DNA of 64,000 nt from Madurella fahalii (taxonomy: Eukaryota > Ascomycota > Sordariomycetes > Sordariales): positions 5,146,001 to 5,210,000 of the forward strand of contig CM056876.1 of assembly GCA_029876055.1 (NCBI GenBank), read 5' to 3'. The translations under genes and the position numbers were made by a program. Shown one piece after another: positions 10,962-21,081 of the stretch. The first letter of the stretch is position 1. The number at the start of each line of letters is the position of its first letter. The notes under the pieces are model-generated. The model was not told the origin of the DNA, made no database searches, and saw nothing but the letters and a program-made list of their open reading frames with translations.

Positions 10962-12623
10962 TTATCCACAACCTGCCGGGCGGTTCACGCCAAAGGGGTC
11001 TTCCGAATCATCGCCAGCAGGAGGGTGGCAAGCATCCACGAGCAAGGCGGATGGGATGCCTGACAAGAATGATCGGAATGCATCGTCCGACTGAAAAGTG
11101 TCGCGTGTCGGCAAACCCATCTGTCGAAGACGCCGGTCCAGCCGCGAAGCCTGTGTAATGTTACTAACAGCAGAGGCAGCCGGAGCAGCACAGCCGGTTG
11201 GGTCAGGAACTGCGGCGATGGCGTTGAGTGGAGCAACGCGTTGACGATCGGCCAAGTTCTGACCCGGCGTCACCGACTCCGTCAGAGTCTTGCGCCGCCT
11301 CTTGCGGGTTTCGCTCGCCCCGTCCTCAGACCTTGGCCTCTTCCGATGCCGAGTCTCTTCTTTTTCCGGCTCGCCCTCACGCGGTAGGAAGTGCCACATG
11401 ACGCCCGTGGCGAGGATCTCGAACCTCCCGCCTCCGTTGGGGCCGCCCGGATAGTACTTCCACTCTTCCGGCCTGTGCGCTTGGTTGAACTCCTCACGTG
11501 TCAGCACAACGCCCTCTGTCGACTGCATACGAGCCGACGGGTCAACAGAGGAACGATTAGCTCGGCAATAACGACGACGTTTATTGTCCTCGCCCGTGCC
11601 CCCCGTCTCGCCGTCCGTCTTTCTCCGCGAACGGGCTCTCTTCACTGGCTGGCCGTGCTGATCGAGCTGCTTCCCCGCCGGACGCATGTGATGCATGCTT
11701 GCCGGCTGCATGTCAGCCTCGACCGCCTCGGGGCGAGCAGGAAATGGAGCGAGCCGCGCAGCAGTGTAAAGCCCTGGCTGTTGAGCCGACCGGATGGTAG
11801 AGGGGGGACAGGGCACGGTTGGGTTTGCTGTCCGATTTGGGGACTTTTCCGGGACTACGGGGGCGTCCAGCGTCGGAACGGCCCCAAAGGATGCCGGGGT
11901 AGGGCGGGGTCTTTTCGGAGGCCTCCCGCGGCGGCGGCGTGGCTGCTCAAGCAGAGTCTCCTCTGGACCGACGACAAATTTCTGATTCTCCAGAGCTGTC
12001 CTCGGCGCGCGGGACCGCCTTCTTGCCCTCCCAGGCTCCCAGTCATCGTCCTTCTCGTCATCCTCCTTGGCTTCGGGATAGCGCTGCTTCCGACGTCCAT
12101 CCGGGTAATACTGCGGTGGGTCCAGATCTTCCACATATTCGCCGTCTTCGTCTCGGGAAGGACGTCCGCCGCGCGGCTGCGGCTCGGCCGATGTTGGGGT
12201 TGGATCCTCGCTATCAAAGCGGACGTTGCGAGCGTGCCTGGCCAGGATGCTGTTGACGCTCGCTTCCAGCTCTTGATCACGGCCCTGTACCGGCGGGGGC
12301 CTTGTTAACAAGATTTGATTGTTGGCAAGAAAGTTGTGAAGCTCATTCCGGGCACACTCTGATGGCGGGGGGGATTTCTCGCCAGGTTCCTGGGTGAACA
12401 TTTCCTCGTCCGTTCGTTGTCTTGCTCCCGGCTCTTGCTGCCCGGGCGCTAGTTCCTCGAGAGGGTTCGCGTTGAGGACAGTGCCAGCGCGATTGTCGGA
12501 CGCTTGCTCCTCTCTGATAGCTTGCTTTTCGGAAATACCGGCCTTGCCATGCTCACCGCGCTCCCCGTCGCCTGCTTGGCTAGCCGGGGTATGCTCGCCT
12601 GGAGGTGGGGGAACCGCCCTCTC
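10962..12623 (-). CDS. downstream half of a TAG-split frame, AT-hook-like basic/acidic protein
   Basis: The frame is open from directly after the TAG at 12624-12626 to a TAA at 10962. Its first ATG is at 12401, giving 479 aa if used alone. It is in the same reading frame as the gene upstream, and the 74 codons between the TAG and that ATG are Gly/Glu/Pro/Gln-rich like the rest, so it probably belongs to the same gene. Content is low complexity: acidic runs (KEDDEKDDDWEPG), several basic nuclear-signal-like clusters, and an AT-hook-like core RRRRGRPPKRPRP encoded near 11904-11941. A Trp-containing segment (EEWKYYPGGPNGGGRFEI) is the only globular-looking part. No known family is recognised. 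A nuclear DNA-associated role is inferred only from composition. An undetected intron or read-through could join the halves. Confidence 0.55.
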   Translation of the reverse strand, partial: ERAVPPPPGEHTPASQAGDGERGEHGKAGISEKQAIREEQASDNRAGTVLNANPLEELAPGQQEPGARQRTDEEMFTQEPGEKSPPPSECARNELHNFLANNQILLTRPPPVQGRDQELEASVNSILARHARNVRFDSEDPTPTSAEPQPRGGRPSRDEDGEYVEDLDPPQYYPDGRRKQRYPEAKEDDEKDDDWEPGRARRRSRAPRTALENQKFVVGPEETLLEQPRRRRGRPPKRPRPTPASFGAVPTLDAPVVPEKSPNRTANPTVPCPPSTIRSAQQPGLYTAARLAPFPARPEAVEADMQPASMHHMRPAGKQLDQHGQPVKRARSRRKTDGETGGTGEDNKRRRYCRANRSSVDPSARMQSTEGVVLTREEFNQAHRPEEWKYYPGGPNGGGRFEILATGVMWHFLPREGEPEKEETRHRKRPRSEDGASETRKRRRKTLTESVTPGQNLADRQRVAPLNAIAAVPDPTGCAAPAASAVSNITQASRLDRRLRQMGLPTRDTFQSDDAFRSFLSGIPSALLVDACHPPAGDDSEDPFGVNRPAGCG

Positions 12624-14421
12624 CTAGAAGGCTTCTCCTTGCTGAGCCTCAAGCAGGATGCTCTCTATGGCCTGGCTATTTCTCGATAGTAGAAGTCCTG
12701 ACGGGAATGTGGGCAACTTGCGGCCCAACCTCATGATATTAGCCGCGAATCTGTTCATGGCGGGGCTCAGGCTCTGCATCGCCGTGACATCCTCAATATT
12801 GAGGTAGCTGATGGACTCCGGTGCCTCAGAATTGGCCGTAAGGGCCTGCAATCTCCGACCCACTTTTCTGCCGGCATCCTCGAGAGCCGCCCGCTGCGGC
12901 CACGGCGACGGATCGAAGATTGAATAGCGCTTGCCGTTTTCCAAACGGACGACGAAATTCTCGGGGTGCAGGCCCATAGGTAGATTCCCCGACCGGCAGT
13001 GCTGGCCCGCGGCGGAACCCACGTGGAGCCTATGGTCGACGCGGCGCGGGTTTGTTGTGCCCGGCGGAGGATCCATCCTAACGAACATCTCGCCTTTCGA
13101 CATGACCTGCGGCCGTCGTCGACTCTCGGCTTTCTCGGCATCTAGCATCTGCTGGATATCCTCCCCGCAGAGAACGTTGAAGTGCGGGAACAGGCCGCGC
13201 CAGCCGTCCTCAACCAAGTGGTTGATGGGGATGCTCAAGAAGTCGCCTCCGGTGCCGTAGTAGTCTTCCAGCCTGGCAGCCAGGTGGCTGAGGCCCATGA
13301 ACGTGAGGAACCCTTTGGCCTGTTTGACCTCATCGGCAGTGATGGTGTCGTTGACCGGGGCAAGATCTGGCGCTTGAACGAAGTCATCCAGCCAGGAGAA
13401 GTCCGCTGAGTTGGCGTGCTCGCGGATCGTTTCCTTGTATCTCCGTCTCTTAAGTTTTTCCTTCCCGGTCATCTCAATGAGAGCGAGTGCCTCGCTGAAC
13501 GAGAGGCCGAGTTGCTTTACGGCTCGGGTGAAGGTCATGCCTCCTTGGATGAGTTCGTGGATGATGACGTACTGGATCCCGGGGGAGAGCTCTGCCCAGT
13601 GATAACTGACTGGGGGGAAGTCTTGAGCCTGTCGAAGGTGAGCAACTCGGTTGGGTGACATGGAGAGCGAACGGCCTTACCTCGTGATCTTTGTTTACGG
13701 CATTGCTCATGTGGACAATGCTCTGTTCGTCGTTTCTTTGCTTGACGGATCCGCATGTTTCGCGTTCTGAAGTCATGACGGCATGGGGATAACGCGATGG
13801 ATGTTCGTGGGCTGCCCGCTGGAGTTCTTGGGGAGGGTCCGTGGGCGAGGCAGAAAGCGTCGCAACCGCAACGGCTTCGAGTAGCCCTGGTGGCTCATCC
13901 ACCGCCACTTCTGACTCTTCGTTGACCTCCTGTTCGCTAAGCATCTCTTCTGGAGCCTCGTCAGGGTCCGTTACGTCTTCTGGTTCGCACTCTTGCAGTT
14001 CCATGACGTCTCGGCAACGACCACGGCTAGCAGGTCGCCAAGCGGCTTCGTCCTCTCCATCGCTGTCCATTGACGGAATGATGAGTACTGGCCCTTCATC
14101 GTGCTCCTCGACATCGGTTTCTCCATCGCCGCTCACGTGTTGGCCGCCTTCTTCACCTCTCCTGGTCGTAGCTGTCTCGTTTGTAATGCGCTGGGCCTTC
14201 CAGATTTCAGACGGTCCAGGGCCCGGATAGTCAAACGGCAGGCTTGGAAAGGCGCAGTGCGATGTGAGGTCGGCCCTGAAGGCTATGTCGGGGTGTACAA
14301 AGATTGGGCGGTCAGCAGTGACCGGGCCATCGTCCTCTTGGTACCGGCCGGGACGCCGACGCATCGATGCAGTGCGAAGCTGCCTCCCAGAGAGGCCGCC
14401 ACTTCCGTCGATCGATGACAT
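12624..14421 (-). CDS. hypothetical acidic protein, upstream half of a TAG-split frame
   Basis: Two exons, 13681-14421 and 12624-13628, separated by a 52-nt intron (GTAAGG to ACAG, phase 0), giving 581 aa before the TAG. The N-terminal 250 residues are acidic and disordered, rich in Glu, Asp and Pro. Residues about 250-580 look more ordered and mostly helical, with segments such as YHWAELSPGIQYVIIHEL, KAKGFLTFMGLSHLAARL-like helices and LPMGLHPENFVVRLENGKRYS. I do not recognise the family. The frame continues after the stop for another 554 codons, so this may be the N-terminal part of a product of more than 1100 aa. The upstream flank is an intergenic region shared with a convergent-facing neighbour. 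Confidence 0.65.
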
Positions 14422-15322
14422 CTTGTGCGTGTCGGGATGAGAGGTGGCGTTGGGAAAGGGTAGTTTACGGGGGTTGTCGATGAGATGCGGTTTCTGGGTG
14501 ATAGAGCGACGAGAGAGAATGATTTGGGCATTATGCGGCCGACGTGAACCTTGGGAAATCTAAGGAGAGGCCAGCTCAGAACGGCCTCTTTCTTATGGAA
14601 CAAGCACGTTCTGGTCGAGCTGGGTTTCGTTAATGAAGGGATTGGGGGGGCGAAAGCAGCTTACGCCAGCGATAGAGGGGAGGAAGCTGCGCAAAGGTGC
14701 AAGCCGAATGCGAGAAACGAGATCGAGGCTGGGGGAGAGCTGGAAAGCAACATAAGGCAACTGAAGGGGTGAAATGAGCCTGCTGTTTTGTAAACAAGAC
14801 AACAGGAAAACATACAACTCGCCACGCGCCCAAACATTAATTGCGCCAGGAGGCGTGTTGACTTGTGCTGGTGCGGTGGCCGATAAGGGCTACCGATAGC
14901 AGGATCAGGGCACAATCAAAATGGAACATTGGGCTGTTCCGGGTAGACATCGTGATGCCCCTATTCACGACCTCGCCATGCTGAAGGAGGTTCCGGTGGC
15001 GATAGTGGCTCAGACCTGTCGCTTGCTCACAACTTTGCTCTCCAGAACAGTGCTGCGCGGACCAATTGACAACCCAACGCTAAGAGTGTGGGGTTCACGG
15101 AAACGTGGTGGGCAGCAGTGTGAAAGATGTCGCATTCTGACAAGGCATTCTCCATCCGTGATTCACCTAGAGGCTATCGAAGAAGATATTCATCGCGCTA
15201 TCCTGATTGCTACCATGCCTGGTCGCCCATGACATAGCTAGACATATGCCATCATCGACAACCGTTAAGGGCAACCGCTCCCACGCTCAAGCCTCAGAAA
15301 ATAACCACATCCGATTACAATC
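14422..15322. other. intergenic region, no supported gene
   Basis: About 0.9 kb lies between the start of the split frame and the stop of the MIT-like gene, both on the minus strand. No domain-bearing frame, repeat or RNA is recognised. Confidence 0.45.
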
Positions 15323-16922
15323 TCACTTCCTCGACCCTTCGCCGTCGTTCGCCTGTCCTTGCGCCTCCCTCCTCGCTTTGGCACCCGCCTTGAGCTTCTC
15401 CCACCTCTCGCGGTACTTCTCGACCGTCTGCTGCAGCTTCACATGATCCCGCTCCAACTCAGCCATCCGCTTACCCATCTCGGTCAACTGCTCCTCAAGC
15501 TCCCGGTTCCGCTTCCTCAGCACCTCGTCCCCTCCCGAGCCCTGCCCGCCGCCTCCACTAGAAGACAGTGGGGATCCGGGCCGCTGCAGCCTGAGGCTCC
15601 GCGCGAGGGCTAGGTGCGACGTCTGCGAATTGAGCTCGAACGAGTGCAGCCGTTTGCTGACCTTGTCGAGCACGTCCTTGAGGCTGGCGTTCTCGAGCTG
15701 CAGCTCCTCGAGCATGTTGCGGAGGTCCTTGTCGCTGCGGCTGCTCCTGCTGCCGAGCCGCTTGCGGAGGGTGGGTGAGAGTGGTTGGGCGGGGACCTGC
15801 GACTCGCGCGCGTCGACAAAGTCGTCGTCGTCCTCGTTGTCGTCGTTTTCATCGCCGCGATGCAGGGATGCTGCCATGCGGCGCTTTTCTTTGTTTTCGT
15901 GGTTCAGGATGCTTGCGTACGAGGCGGTGTGGCCGCTGGTTGGGACCACGTAAAAGGAGTCGTTGGGACCATGGCCGTCACGCGCGAGCGAGTGGAGGGT
16001 GGCGCGCGAGTAGATCTTGGAGAGGTCGGGTTCGGCGGAGGAGGATGAGGGGCGGTGCCTTGGTCTCCTCGGAGCGGGTTCAGGCGCGGGAGAGGCGCTC
16101 GACGCCGGTGCGGATTCCTCGGCGATCAGCGGGAGGCCGGCAAACGCTAGAGGCGCCGAAAGCCGGTTGATCAGGCTCCCAAACGTGCTGTAGAACCTCG
16201 AGAACCCATCTTCGCTGGGCGCCGGGCTGCCTGGCTCCGGGTTTGGTGACTTCGGCGGCTCGCTGACCGAGTCCTCCTTGATCACCGGGGGGACCCAGCT
16301 CGGCTTTCGCGCTTGGTCCAGAGGATCCGGGCCCTTGCTCCTCGCGGAGCCCTCCCTGCGGGGATGCACCTCCAGACTTCCCGGGGCCTGGTCGTTAGAC
16401 ACGCTGGGGGTCAGCGGCTGGGTGCTGTACCTGGCTCGGATGCCTCTGGCGGACGCGAGGTTGCTGGCGATCGACGACGATAGATTCCGTCCAGGGTACC
16501 GCTGGTGGGACAGAGTGGGTACGGGCTTTGCTTGGGCGGGTTGTTTTGCCGCAGGCGGTTCGCAGGGTGGCCTCGTGGTCTTGGAGCCATCTTGTTCGTT
16601 CCCCTCCTTCTCGTCCTCCTCGGGTATGTCGTTCTCGATGCCAGCGTGGCTCGGCGGACCGACGGGCAGCTTTAACAGCTCCGACAGGCGGCGGTGGTGC
16701 TGCTCCAGCAGTCTCAATGTCCGCAGCGCCTCGACGCTGTTTGTGCTCTTGGATGCGTTGGCAAACTCGCCAGCGGCCTGCGCATGCTCGGCGATGGCAA
16801 CGGTCGTGTCCGACGTATGCGTGGCGATGGCGGCTGCTCGGGCGTGATCGTGCGCCTACCGGGTCAGCAGAGTAAATGACGATGGAAAGGGCGCATACCT
16901 TGGTCAACGGTGAAGACTCCAT
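15323..16922 (-). CDS. MIT-like coiled-coil protein, Atg38/NRBF2-like candidate
   Basis: A 24-nt first exon (16899-16922, MESSPLTK) joins a long exon (15323-16855) across a 43-nt intron, giving 518 aa. The first 70 residues form an Ala/His-rich helical hairpin (HDHARAAAIATHTSD, AEHAQAAGEFANAS, EALRTLRLLEQHHRRLSELL) typical of MIT-like domains. A long disordered Pro/Ser region follows, then two heptad-rich coiled coils (LRNMLEELQLENASLKDVL and the last 80 residues). An N-terminal MIT plus C-terminal coiled coil is the plan of Atg38/NRBF2, the subunit of autophagic PI3-kinase complex I. That name is an inference from architecture, as the fungal proteins diverge strongly. The start is 422 bp from the divergent GRAM-domain gene. 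Without the mini-exon the longest frame would begin inside the MIT-like hairpin. Confidence 0.75.
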
Positions 16923-17344
16923 TCCGGGCAGCTGTCCGGATCGCGGCCGCAGCTGTGGCAACAGGTGATGCGATAGGTTGCTGGATTGAGACGGCGGGGG
17001 CCGTAGGGCTGGAGGTTAATTGTTAGTGCTTATCTTATCGCGCATCCCTGCGGCCACTCCGTGCGATGTCACCCGGAGCGATGCATGTCGAGATCCAAGG
17101 CACACATCAGACACTGAGGGGTTGTGCGCATGTCGTAGCCATCTTTGCGGCTGCTATCAGATTTCCGTCCTTTCAACTTTTCCACCGCGCGTAGTTGATC
17201 CGCAGCCCCAAACCGCCAATCCGGCGCCTCTTGTCACCGCGATGACGATGACATAGGCCCCCTGGCCCAAAGGAAGCAGCAGCAAGCAGCAGCCCGCAGC
17301 AGCCCCTAGCACCAGCAACCAGCAGCGATCGCTCGCATCCGACT
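16923..17344. promoter_or_regulatory. divergent promoter region with CAG-rich leader
   Basis: These 422 bp separate two divergent start codons. The right end (about 17270-17335) is a CAG/AGC-rich imperfect repeat in the presumed leader of the GRAM-domain gene. No TATA box is evident. Confidence 0.45.
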
Positions 17345-20300
17345 ATGGACGGCACCTCAAACGGCCTCGGAAAGCTTCTGCCAAAGGCTATTGCGGCAAA
17401 GCGACGGCGCAACAGGGCCGCATCCAGCACCGAAACAACCAGTAGCAACGATGAGGTCGCGCCGCAGAAGGCCACTAGCAGCCTCGCCAGTCGCAGCACC
17501 ACGGGCAGCGACGCAAACTCGATTGACGACAGCCTGCATGCAGCAGGTAGTCAGGGAAACGCAGACCACCAGGCGCCCTGCGAGTCGGATCCAGAATCGT
17601 GAGTCGTGCCTCTCCCATTCGTCCAATTCATCTACCCTGTCGGCTCTTGGCAGCGACAGCGACTCGTAATCCCGTATTCACTACTAGTGTAACTCGTGGC
17701 TGCCGGGTTCCACCTGGCTCCGGCTGCTCTTCAACGTCTGCGCCTCCCCCGGGCGGCGTTTCTGCTCATCGTTGGCCGCCGTTATCAGCCTCAGCGTCAC
17801 AACCGCATATATTCCCGGCCTGCCGGATTCTCGTCCCTACTATCGTTCCCTTTGTTGTATTTTCAGGGGCTGGTCCTGGTTCGTCGCAACAACTGACGCT
17901 CGCTAGCTCCAACCGCCGGCCCACCGCCATCTCCCCCCATCCGTCACAGATCGGATATCTGACGACATCGTCACCACTCGTCCAAGCGGCTCACAAGCCC
18001 GAATCGCTCGCTTCAGACAAGCCCTCCAATCGGTCCGCCCGCTCCTCTACGCGGCCACAGGACAGCACCGATAGTTTCGAGTCCGCTCCGTCGCCAGACC
18101 GCAGCCGGACGAACCTCGAGCCGACCAAGCTCCAGCCGAAGCGGTCCTCGTCCACCAACCGCCTCCGAGACGTGTTCAGGCCGAAGAAGAGCTCAGAGAA
18201 GGCATTAGACGACGGAGACAAGCCAGACACTACAGCACACGAACCCGTGCACGCGAAATCCGACGAGCCCAAGTCGTCGACCGCCAACAGCCGACGCCTC
18301 TCGCGGGGTCCGAAGATCGAACCGCTGATACCGCCGCAGCCACCTCAGACACCGCCGGCGGAGCCCGCGACGCCGCTAATCATCAATACCCCTCCCACGC
18401 CGACCGACTCCCAGCCAAGCAACGCGGCGGCTGGCACACGACGCTCGGCTGATGTCCCGACCACGGGGAACATGATCACACAACGACGGAGAACAGGCTC
18501 CACTGCTGGTCCCAGCAAGCTGTCCAACATCACCGCTCCTCCACTGACGCCGACGCCCGAGAACGGCCCGGTGTCGCCCGGAAACCCCGCCGCCACCTTC
18601 TTCTCGTCCATGTTCTCGGCGGTGCAGAACACGGCAAACACGCTAGGTGCCACCATCTCCAACTCGGCGTTGGCCCCGGGCGCCGCCAAGACCAAGGCAA
18701 CACCCGCCAAGGAACAGCCAGAGGGGGAGAAGCACGAGAGCGAGCAGGACACGGTCGAAGTCGAGTCGGCAGCCCCACGTCCATCCAGTGAGCCCAAGGA
18801 GCCAGCGGTCAAGACGCTAGGCATGGGTGACCTCAGCCTCAGCCAACTAGGCATCGTCGACACGGCGAGTGCCGCCCCGAGCCCCATGGCAGGGCGCTTC
18901 GCCGAATCCGATACGCGGTCGAGGTCTGACTCGGCACCGCCGGATGCCCACGCCGCCGTCGCGGAGCTCGAAGAGTCGGCCTCGCGGCCGCGGTCGCTCA
19001 ACGAGGCCGCGGGCGGCGAGCGGACACCGCCAACCGGCAGCCTGTACGAGGGCAAGACGGGCATCCACCGCAGTGGCAGCATACGCAGCGCCATCGGCCA
19101 CCGTAGGAACCGTGGCAGCAGCGTAGCCACGCACGGGACCGGGCCCAACGCGACTACGATTAGTGCCGCCATCGCGGCGGCCAACTCTTCGATCGGCAAC
19201 CCGGCCGCGCCCGGAAGCGCCCCCAAGCTTACCGGATTTGCCGTCGCGAACAAGAAGCGCAACCGTGACTTTCACGCCCTCTTCAAGACCGTGCCGGACG
19301 ACGACTACCTCATCGAAGACTACAGCTGCGCGCTCCAGCGGGAGATCCTGGCCCACGGCCGCCTCTACGTGTCCGAGGGCCACTTGTGCTTCAGCAGCAA
19401 CATCCTAGGCTGGGTGACGACGCTCGTCATGAGCTTCGACGAGATTGTCTCGGTCGAGAAGCGGAGCACGGCCCTGGTGTTTAAGAACGGCCTCGAGATC
19501 TCCACGCTGCACACGAAACACATCTTCGCCTCGTTTGCCAGCCGCGACACTACCTACGACCTCATCATCAAGATCTGGAAGCTTGGCCATCCGCACCTCC
19601 AGAGCTCGCTCAACGGCGTCCGTCTTGAGGAGCCGGGCGGCGACCGGACGGAAAAGATCGAGACGGCGTCGGTGTCTGCGGTGGGTAGCCATAGCATATC
19701 CGGGTCTGACGTCGAGAGCGACGACGACGACGACGTGTACGACGAGGACGAGGATGAGGAGGAGGACCAGGACGCCGCCCAATCCGACGGCGGGGCTCCC
19801 GAGCTCGCCGAGAAGGCGGTCCAGCGCAAGGTATCGGGCCCCGCAGCACCTCTCGAGGCGTCGGACGCCGGCGCGTCCGCTGGCGGCAGCGACTTTCCCG
19901 GCCCGGCGGCGCACGCGCCCACGGACTGCGGGGACGCGGCTACGCACTATGACAAGGTACTCGGCGACGAGGTCATCCCCGCGCCCCTGGGCAAGGTGTA
20001 CACGCTGCTGTTCGGTCCGGCGTCGGCTGGCTGGATGGGCAAGTGGCTGTCAACGGACCAGAAGTGCACCGAGCTCCAGATGGAAGACAAGCGCGGCCTG
20101 TCGGACGACGTCAGATCGCGGTCGTACTCGTACATCAAGCCGCTATCGGGTTCGATAGGTCCAAAGCAGACAAAGTGCCTTGTCACCGAACAGATCGAAC
20201 ACATAGACCTCGAGAAGGCGGTCAACGTCCTGATCAGCACGCAGAACCCCGACGTCCCCAGCGGCAACATCTTTGTCGTCAAGACCAAGTACTGCCTGAC

Positions 20301-21081
20301 GTGGGCCGAGAACAACGCGACGCGGGTCCAGGTCAACTGCACCATAGAGTGGTCCGGCAAGAGCTGGCTCAAAGGTATGTCTCGGATGTCCACCCCCGCG
20401 CGCAAGCCCGGCTAACCCGCACCAGCCGCCATCGAGCGAGGCGCCAACGACGGCCAGACGCAGTACTGCAAGGAGCTCTTTGCCAGCCTTAAAGCGGCCG
20501 TCTCGTCGCGGTCACGCGCGGGCACGCTCGCCAACGGCGCGGCGAGGGGCAAGAAGCGCACTCGCAAGAACAAGTCGGCGCGCGCGTCGAACCTCGCCAG
20601 CGACACCGAGGACGTGGTGAAGGCGGCGGTCAAGCAGAGCTGGGGCCTGTTCGAGCCGGCCCGGCCGTTCCTCGGCCCCGTTGTCGACACCATCGGACCG
20701 ATCCTCACCGGCAACGTCGTCTACGGCCTGCTCGTCGGTCTGTTGGTGGCGTCGTGGTTCGGGTTCGGCGCGCGGCAGGGCGCACCGCAGTACGGCCGCG
20801 ACCTGGCGTACGCGAACTACCCGCAGCGGATGGCGGCGTACGAGGAGATGTGGAGGCGCGAGGAGAGCGAGCTATGGGAATGGCTCGAGGAGCGGGTCGG
20901 CCTGGAGAGGCTGGGGAGCGACCCGTCGCCGAGGAAGCGGAGTGCGAACCCCCGGACGGTCGAGGAGAGGCTGCGCGAGGAGAGGATGGACGAGCGCGAG
21001 GTCAAGGAGGCGATACGCGTGACCGAGGAGCACCTCGACGTGCTCAAGTCGGTGGTGGACGGCAAGGGGGCCGGCAGGTGA
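17345..21081 (+). CDS. GRAM-VASt sterol-transfer protein, Lam/Ysp family
   Basis: Three exons: 17345-17598, 17907-20374 and 20426-21081, giving 1125 aa. Order: about 600 disordered Ser/Pro/Thr-rich residues; a GRAM domain (DFHALFKTVPDDDYLIEDY through HTKHIFASFASRDTTYDLI); an acidic Asp/Glu linker; a VASt/StART-like domain starting YDKVLGDEVIPAPLGKVYTL and ending CTIEWSGKSWLK; a basic KKRTRKNK stretch; one membrane segment (GNVVYGLLVGLLVASWFGFG) and a charged C-terminal helix. This is the architecture of yeast Lam/Ysp/GRAMD1 proteins, which are anchored in the ER at membrane contact sites and move sterol. The first intron of 308 nt is unusually long here; its acceptor at 17906 is chosen for phase and for a CTGAC branch site just upstream. 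Another exon inside it cannot be excluded. Confidence 0.9.

Noticed and set aside
11391..12308. 305-codon plus-strand open frame
   Set aside because: It is antisense to the downstream half of the TAG-split frame, with no domain and an Arg/Leu/Ser-rich composition typical of a shadow frame.
18345..19262. 305-codon minus-strand open frame
   Set aside because: It is antisense to the disordered part of the GRAM/VASt gene and lacks family features.
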